64,000 nt of DNA from Kocuria turfanensis (lineage in GTDB: Bacteria; Actinomycetota; Actinomycetes; Actinomycetales; Micrococcaceae), in the NCBI RefSeq assembly GCF_001580365.1, contig NZ_CP014480.1, forward strand, positions 1,675,008-1,739,007, given 5' to 3'. The first letter of the stretch is position 1; each line of letters starts with the position of its first letter. Below the pieces are notes generated by a model that did no database searches, was not told where the DNA came from, and worked only from the letters and a program-made list of their open reading frames with translations. This document shows positions 58,768 to 64,000 of the stretch, piece after piece. The position numbers were made by a program, and so were the translations under genes.

Positions 58768-60600
58768 TCAGATCACGCGCACCGCGCCCTTGTCCGCGGA
58801 GGTGACCATGGAGGCGTAGGCGCGCAGGGCCTTGGAGACCTGCCGCTCCCGCGGCTTGGTGGGGTACCAGGGCGCCGGGCCCCTGGCCTGGCGCCGGGCG
58901 GCGAGCGTCGCGTCGTCGACGTTGACCCGCAGCACCCGCTGCGCGACGTCGATCTCGATCTCGTCGCCGGTCTCGATGAGCCCCACGGCGCCGCCGGCGG
59001 CGGCCTCCGGGGAGATGTGCCCGATCGAGAGGCCGGAGGTGCCGCCGGAGAAGCGGCCGTCGGTGATCAGCGCGCACTCCCGGCCCAGGCCGAGGCCCTT
59101 GAGGTAGGAGGTGGGGTAGAGCATCTCCTGCATCCCGGGCCCGCCCTTGGGGCCCTCGTGGGTGATGACCACGATGTCGCCGGGCTGCACGTTCTTGGAG
59201 AGGATCTCGAACACGGCCTCGTCCTGGGACTCCACCACGAAGGCCTTGCCGACGAAGTGGAAGAGCTCCTCGTCGATGCCGGCGGTCTTGATCACCGCCC
59301 CGTCCTCGGCGATGTTGCCGTAGAGGATCGCCAGGCCGCCGTCCGCCGTGTAGGCGTGCTCCACGGAGCGGATGCAGCCGTCGGCGGCGTCGGTGTCCAG
59401 GGACTCGAACTCGTTGGCGGTGGAGAAGGCCTGGGTGGTGCGCACGCCGCCGGGGGCGGCGTGGAAGAGCTTCCGGGCGCGCTCCGAGGACCGGCCGCTG
59501 CGGATGTCCCACTCGTCGAGCCACGTGGCCAGGTCCGGGGCGTGCACAGTGTGCACGTCCTCGTTGAGCAGCCCCGCGCGGCGCAGCTCGCCGAGGATCG
59601 CGGGGATCCCGCCGGCGCGGTGGACGTGCTCGATGTGGAACTTCGTGGAGTTCGGGGCGACCTTGCACAGGCAGGGCACCCGCCGGGACAGGGCGTCGAT
59701 GTCCGGGAGGGTGAAGTCCACCTCGCCCTCCTGGGCGGCGGCGAGGATGTGCAGGATCGTGTTGGTGGACCCGCCCATCGCGATGTCCAGGGCCATGGCG
59801 TTCTCGAAGGCGGCCTTCGTGGCGACGTTGCGCGGCAGCACGGACTCGTCGTCCTGCTCGTAGTAGCGGCAGCACAGGTCCACCACCCGGCGGCCGGCCT
59901 CGAGGAACAGTTCCTTGCGGGCCACCTGGGTGGCCAGCGTGGTGCCGTTGCCGGGCAGGGACAGCCCCAGGGCCTCGGTGAGGCAGTTCATGGAGTTGGC
60001 GGTGAACATGCCCGAGCAGGACCCGCAGGTGGGGCAGGCGTTGCGCTCGATCTGGCCCAGCTGCTCGTCGGTGACGGACTCGTCGACGGCCATGGACATG
60101 GCGTCCACCAGGTCCAGGCGGTGCTCCACGACGCCCTCGACGGCCTCGCCGGACTCCATGGGCCCGCCGGAGACGAAGACCACCGGGATGTTCAGCCGCA
60201 GCGCGGCCAGCAGCATGCCCGGGGTGATCTTGTCGCAGTTGGAGATGCACACCAGGGCGTCGGCCCGGTGGGCGTTGACCATGTACTCCACGGAGTCCGC
60301 GATGATGTCGCGGGAGGGCAGCGAGTAGAGCATGCCGTCGTGGCCCATCGCGATGCCGTCGTCGACCGCGATGGTGTTGAACTCCTTGGCCACGCCCCCG
60401 GCCTCCCGGATCGCGGAGGCCACGAGGTCGCCCATGTCCTTGAGGTGCACGTGGCCCGGCACGAACTGCGTGTAGGAGTTGGCGATCGCGATGATCGGCT
60501 TCCCGAAGTCGTCGTCGCCCATGCCGGTGGCCCGCCACAGGGCGCGGGCGCCGGCCATGTTCCGGCCGTGGGTCGAGGTGCGGGAGCGGAGGTGGGGCAT
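58768..60600 (-). CDS. ilvD: dihydroxy-acid dehydratase
   Basis: 610 residues. Fe-S enzyme for the third step of valine/isoleucine synthesis. [21 protein letters not shown] (cluster Cys), [22 protein letters not shown] (second and third Cys), and the C-terminal [20 protein letters not shown] are all intact. The N-terminus [19 protein letters not shown] is as expected. The ATG at 60600 sits 13 bases from AAGGAG, a long spacing. Other ilv genes are not in the window. It is divergent from the FGGY kinase gene. Confidence 0.95.
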   Translation of the reverse strand: MPHLRSRTSTHGRNMAGARALWRATGMGDDDFGKPIIAIANSYTQFVPGHVHLKDMGDLVASAIREAGGVAKEFNTIAVDDGIAMGHDGMLYSLPSRDIIADSVEYMVNAHRADALVCISNCDKITPGMLLAALRLNIPVVFVSGGPMESGEAVEGVVEHRLDLVDAMSMAVDESVTDEQLGQIERNACPTCGSCSGMFTANSMNCLTEALGLSLPGNGTTLATQVARKELFLEAGRRVVDLCCRYYEQDDESVLPRNVATKAAFENAMALDIAMGGSTNTILHILAAAQEGEVDFTLPDIDALSRRVPCLCKVAPNSTKFHIEHVHRAGGIPAILGELRRAGLLNEDVHTVHAPDLATWLDEWDIRSGRSSERARKLFHAAPGGVRTTQAFSTANEFESLDTDAADGCIRSVEHAYTADGGLAILYGNIAEDGAVIKTAGIDEELFHFVGKAFVVESQDEAVFEILSKNVQPGDIVVITHEGPKGGPGMQEMLYPTSYLKGLGLGRECALITDGRFSGGTSGLSIGHISPEAAAGGAVGLIETGDEIEIDVAQRVLRVNVDDATLAARRQARGPAPWYPTKPRERQVSKALRAYASMVTSADKGAVRVI

Positions 60601-60827
60601 GGCGCGGCTGCGTCTCCTTGGTCGGGTCCTGGGACGAGGGGCCGGTGGGGCGCACTCCCCGCGCACCGGCCGAGGGCCGGCGCGACCGGGGCGGCCGCCG
60701 GAGGTCCGCCGCCCAGAATACGCGCCGCCGCGGCGGCGTCCCGCTTCCCGGACTGCTGTCTCACCATGTGGTCACCGTGGGCCGCTCCTACACTGGGGCG
60801 AGAGACGACCCGAAGGAGGACTCCCCC

Positions 60828-62354
60828 ATGAGCCAGCACGCCACGCCCCCGCGGCCGGACGACAACGCCTCCTTCTCCGTGGGCCTGGCGGAGGCGGTCG
60901 ACCCGCTCGTGATGGCCCTCGACGTCGGCTCCACGGGCAGCCGGGGCGGCCTGCACGACGCCACCGGGACCCCGGTGCGCGGCTACCGGCACAAGATCGA
61001 GCACGAGTTCACCACCGGGGCCGACGGCACCTCCGTGATCGACCCCGACCAGGTCACCGAGGAGCTGGCGGCGATCCTCGACCTCGTCCTGGCCGACCCG
61101 GCGCTGGCCGGCCGGGTGGCCGGGGTCGCCCTGGACACCTTCGCGTCCTCGCTCGTGGGGGTCGGCGACGACGACGCGGCGCTCACCCCCTGCTTCACCT
61201 ACGCGGACTCCCGGTGCGCGGAGCAGCTCGCGGCGCTGCGGGCGGAGCTCGACGAGCCCGCGGTCCTCCAGCGCACGGGCACCCGCCTGCACACCTCCTA
61301 CCTCGCCCCGCGGCTGCGGTGGATCCGCGAGACGGACCCGCGGACGTGGGAGCGGGCACGGCGGTGGATGTCCCTCGGCGAGTACGTGCACCTGCGCCTG
61401 CTCGGCACCGCGTGCGCCGGGACCGCCACGGCCGCGTGGACCGGCCTGCTGGACCGGCGCACGGGCCGGTGGGACGAACCGCTGCTGCTCGCCTGCGGAC
61501 TGGACGCCGAGCAGCTCAGCCCCGTGCTCGACCCGCACGAGCCGATCCCGGACGTCGCGGACTCCGTGGCACGGCGCTGGCCCGCCCTCGAGGGCGCGCG
61601 CTGGTTCGCTCCCGTGGCCGACGGGCTGAGCGCCAACCTGGGCTCGGGCGGGACCGACGCCTCGACCCTGGTGGTCTCCGCCGCCACCTCGGGGGCCGCG
61701 CGCGTGCTGCTGCACGCGATCCCGGAGCGGGTCCCCAGCGGGCTGTGGTGCTACCGCGTCGACGCGCGGCGGTGCCTGCTGGGCGGGGCCCTCAACGACG
61801 TCGGACGGGCGATCGGCTGGCTCGGGGACACGGTGCGGCTGCCGGAGGGCACCACGCTCCAGGACGTCGCCGAGGCGGAGGTCGCCGAGGGCACCCCGGT
61901 GGTGCTGCCCTTCTTCACCGGCGAGCGCTCGACCGGCTGGGCCGGCGGCGCCCGGGCGGTGCTGGCCGATGTCACCGCCGCGGCCACCGGCGCGGACCTG
62001 GCGCGCGGCGTGCTGGAGGGCGTGGCCGCCTCCTACGCGCGCGTGGCGGACCAGCTCGAGGACGTCGCCGGCGGCGTGGAGCACGTGGTGGCCTCGGGCA
62101 GCGCGTCCCAGGACGTGCCAGGGCTGATGCAGATCCTCGCCGACACCCTCGGCAAGCCCGTGGCCCGGGCGGAGTTCAAGCGCGCGACGCTGCGCGGCAC
62201 GGCCCTGCTCGCCCTCGAGACCCTGGCCCCGGACGTCGAGCGGGCCCGTCCGCCCTACGGCCCGGAGCGCGCGCCGGTGCCGGAGCGGGCCGAGCACTAC
62301 GGCGCGGTCCGCGCCCGCTTCGAGGAGCTCTACGGCGCGGTCGTCGCCGCCTGA
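60828..62354 (+). CDS. FGGY-family carbohydrate kinase
   Basis: 508 residues. The N-terminal actin-like fold starts VMALDVGSTGSRGGLHDATG; the middle holds VALDTFASSLVGVGDDDAAL and the sugar-binding FTYADSRCAEQ; the ATP region includes SGAARVLLHA and GGALNDVGRAIGWLG. Gluconokinase is the closest match I would suggest, but specificity is uncertain. AAGGAGGA lies seven bases before the ATG. The gene starts divergently from ilvD. No sugar transporter is nearby. Confidence 0.88.
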   Translation: MSQHATPPRPDDNASFSVGLAEAVDPLVMALDVGSTGSRGGLHDATGTPVRGYRHKIEHEFTTGADGTSVIDPDQVTEELAAILDLVLADPALAGRVAGVALDTFASSLVGVGDDDAALTPCFTYADSRCAEQLAALRAELDEPAVLQRTGTRLHTSYLAPRLRWIRETDPRTWERARRWMSLGEYVHLRLLGTACAGTATAAWTGLLDRRTGRWDEPLLLACGLDAEQLSPVLDPHEPIPDVADSVARRWPALEGARWFAPVADGLSANLGSGGTDASTLVVSAATSGAARVLLHAIPERVPSGLWCYRVDARRCLLGGALNDVGRAIGWLGDTVRLPEGTTLQDVAEAEVAEGTPVVLPFFTGERSTGWAGGARAVLADVTAAATGADLARGVLEGVAASYARVADQLEDVAGGVEHVVASGSASQDVPGLMQILADTLGKPVARAEFKRATLRGTALLALETLAPDVERARPPYGPERAPVPERAEHYGAVRARFEELYGAVVAA

Positions 62355-62596
62355 CCCGGGTGCCGGGAGACCGGGCCCGGAGCCCGCGGGACGCCCCGGC
62401 CGCATGCCGCGGCGGGACCCCGGGACGGGACGCGGGGACGGCACCCCGGGGCGCGGCACCACACACGGACACAATGGTGTACCTCTGTGAAAACCGTGGC
62501 CCCGCAGGGAAGCGCCTTCCTACCGTGGGAGTGGGAGCGGGAGCCGGCCGCAGCCGCGGCACCGCCTCCTCCGCCCCGACGCACGGAAGGACGACG

Positions 62597-62914
62597 ATGG
62601 ACGACACCCTGGGCCGGGAACAGGCCGCCCGGCTGCACCAGGCGCTCGAGGACGCGCGCATCGGCGGTCGCCGGCTCTGGGTGCGCTACCTCGCCCTCGG
62701 CGGGACCGCCGGGGAGCTCGAGGTCGAGGGCTACCGGCACGGGTGCCTGGACCTGCCGGTCCGGCAGCGCGATCTGCTGGCCTGGGCGGCCAACACGCTG
62801 CTCGACCGCCGCTTCCACCCGCGCGTGCCCTCGAGCGGCGACCTCGCCGGCTCCGTGGGAGCCGGAGCCGGTCGGGAGCGGGGCGACCGGGCCGGCTCCG
62901 CCGGCGCGGGCTGA
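62597..62914 (+). CDS. small protein of unknown function
   Basis: 105 residues. Central part (RIGGRRLWVRYLALGGTAGELEVEGYRHGCLDLP) looks like a compact alpha/beta domain; it resembles small unnamed proteins I have seen in related genera, but no function is known to me. The C-terminal 25 residues are Gly/Ser/Arg-rich. GGAAGG precedes the ATG. The 240-bp gap to the kinase contains a CACAAT -10-like box at 62473-62478 and no other gene. Confidence 0.65.
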   Translation: MDDTLGREQAARLHQALEDARIGGRRLWVRYLALGGTAGELEVEGYRHGCLDLPVRQRDLLAWAANTLLDRRFHPRVPSSGDLAGSVGAGAGRERGDRAGSAGAG

Positions 62915-63012
62915 GCACCCGGACCCTGTCCCGCGCAGGGGGTTGACCGCGCCCGGGGACGGTGGAACGCTGGCCTCCATCAACAGTGTGCTTACTGATC
63001 GAGGCGGGCCGG

Positions 63013-64000
63013 ATGCGAGCAATGGTGTACCGCGGACCCTACAAGGTGCGCGTGGAGGAACGGGACGTCCCCCGGATCGAGCATCCCAACGACGCGATCG
63101 TCCGGGTGACGACGGCGGCGATCTGCGGGTCGGACCTGCACCTCTACCACGGGATGATGCCGGACACCCGGGTGGGGATGACCTTCGGCCACGAGTTCGT
63201 CGGAGTGGTCCACGAGGTGGGCTCCTCGGTGGAGCGCCTCAAGCCCGGTGACCGGGTGATGGTGCCGTTCAACGTGTACTGCGGGTCCTGCTGGTACTGC
63301 GCCCGGGGCCTGTACTCCAACTGCCACAACGTGAACCCGAACGCCACCGCGGTGGGCGGGATCTACGGCTACTCCCACACGTGCGGGGGCTACGACGGCG
63401 GCCAGGCCGAGTTCGTGCGGGTGCCCTTCGCTGACGTGGGGCCCTCGATCATCCCGGACTGGATGGACGAGGAGGACGCGGTGCTGCTCACCGACGCCCT
63501 CGCCACCGGCTACTTCGGGGCCCAGCTGGGCGACATCGTGGAGGGCGACACCGTCGTCGTCCTCGGCGCCGGCCCGGTGGGGCTGTTCGCCGCGAAGTCG
63601 GCGTGGCTGATGGGCGCGGGCCGGGTGATCGTGATCGACCACCTGGAGTACCGGCTCGAGAAGGCCCGGGAGTTCGCCCACGCCGAGACGGTCAACTTCG
63701 CGGAGCACGACGACATCGTGGTGGAGATGAAGAGGACCACCGACCACCTGGGCGCCGACGTCGTGATCGACGCCGTGGGGGCCGAGGCGGACGGCAACTT
63801 CACCCAGCACGTGACCTCGGCCAAGCTCAAGCTGCAGGGCGGGTCCCCCATCGCGCTGAACTGGGCGATCGACTCCGTGCGCAAGGGCGGGACCGTCTCG
63901 GTGATGGGTGCGTACGGGCCGATGTTCAGCGCGGTGAAGTTCGGCGACGCACTCAACAAGGGGCTGACCCTGCGGATGAACCAGTGCCCCGTGAAGCGGC
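63013..64000 (+). CDS. zinc-dependent alcohol dehydrogenase, formaldehyde dehydrogenase-like (partial, cut by window end)
   Basis: 329 visible residues, incomplete at the C-terminus. Catalytic zinc ligands are in AAICGSDLHLYHG and GHEFVGVVHEVG. The structural-zinc cysteines CGSCWYCARGLYSNCHN and the NAD motif VVVLGAGPVGLFAAKSA are present. The architecture fits glutathione-independent formaldehyde dehydrogenase or a related secondary alcohol dehydrogenase. The ATG at 63013 lacks a strong ribosome binding site (GGCGGGCCGG). It reads in the same direction as the small unknown gene. Substrate is unknown. Confidence 0.88.
   Translation, partial: MRAMVYRGPYKVRVEERDVPRIEHPNDAIVRVTTAAICGSDLHLYHGMMPDTRVGMTFGHEFVGVVHEVGSSVERLKPGDRVMVPFNVYCGSCWYCARGLYSNCHNVNPNATAVGGIYGYSHTCGGYDGGQAEFVRVPFADVGPSIIPDWMDEEDAVLLTDALATGYFGAQLGDIVEGDTVVVLGAGPVGLFAAKSAWLMGAGRVIVIDHLEYRLEKAREFAHAETVNFAEHDDIVVEMKRTTDHLGADVVIDAVGAEADGNFTQHVTSAKLKLQGGSPIALNWAIDSVRKGGTVSVMGAYGPMFSAVKFGDALNKGLTLRMNQCPVKR

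Noticed and set aside
62475..63034. The 12-bp string caatggtgtacc occurs at about 62476 and 63021.
   Set aside because: The second copy is coding sequence (MVYR) and the first is in a leader; no further similarity surrounds them, so it is probably chance.

Overview
This is a 64 kb chromosomal window from a high-GC Gram-positive bacterium, most likely a Micrococcaceae actinobacterium close to Kocuria (inferred from protein style, not from a search). Support for an actinobacterium: very high G+C, frequent GTG/TTG starts, the ffs–dnaX–recR–lysC order, a mycothiol-dependent maleylpyruvate-isomerase-type protein, a SAM-IV riboswitch, a DUF4397/class F sortase/RskA-type anti-sigma module, LGFP repeats, and many genes with a -10 box 6-7 nt before the start codon (leaderless mRNAs). 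There is no rRNA, transposase, integrase or CRISPR array, and no gene-free stretch longer than about 300 bp.

Layout. 0-8 kb: end of a possible LysR regulator, idi, an RluA-type pseudouridine synthase, a DUF418 membrane protein, an intracellular GH76, a DUF4916 Nudix-like protein, tgt, two universal stress proteins and an Lrp/AsnC regulator. 8-15 kb: AgcS symporter, TVP38 membrane protein, SRPBCC protein, metallo-beta-lactamase-fold hydrolase, queuosine-precursor transporter (YhhQ type), pyridoxal kinase and a TetR regulator with palindromic sites. 15-25 kb: a conserved antitoxin-like protein, a secreted LGFP-repeat hydrolase, a proline-rich surface protein, tRNA-Ser(GGA), SRP RNA, dnaX (with a 17-copy 18-bp minisatellite), recR, lysC, a conserved protein usually labelled 3-methyladenine glycosylase, and a small Rieske protein. 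25-33 kb: an HTH protein with a duplicated domain, a CBS protein, GH15, SDR, and purS-purQ-purL. 33-42 kb: GNAT, cardiolipin synthase, an ECF sigma/anti-sigma pair, class F sortase with DUF4397 protein, SDR, a small acidic protein, an Rv2629/Balon-like protein and DUF4383.

42-57 kb is the most coherent part. A flavin monooxygenase gene sits behind a SAM-IV riboswitch, a sulfonate-type ABC transporter (ATPase, lipoprotein, permease) behind an S-box (SAM-I class) riboswitch, and metY plus a CoA-binding-fold protein behind a second S-box. A second CoA-binding paralogue lies between the first two. Together they read as a sulfur-scavenging network switched on when SAM is low. Inserted in this stretch are an acetyl-CoA synthetase, sdhC and sdhB with no sdhA between them, a DASS dicarboxylate transporter and a tartrate/D-malate dehydrogenase: a C2/C4-acid block.

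57-64 kb: OsmC, a second AgcS symporter, ilvD (terminator followed by a G-quadruplex-like tract), an FGGY kinase, a small unknown protein and the start of a zinc alcohol/formaldehyde dehydrogenase cut by the window edge. Short tandem repeats (9-18 bp) at seven places and a near-perfect 137-bp intragenic duplication suggest active slippage or duplication in this genome.
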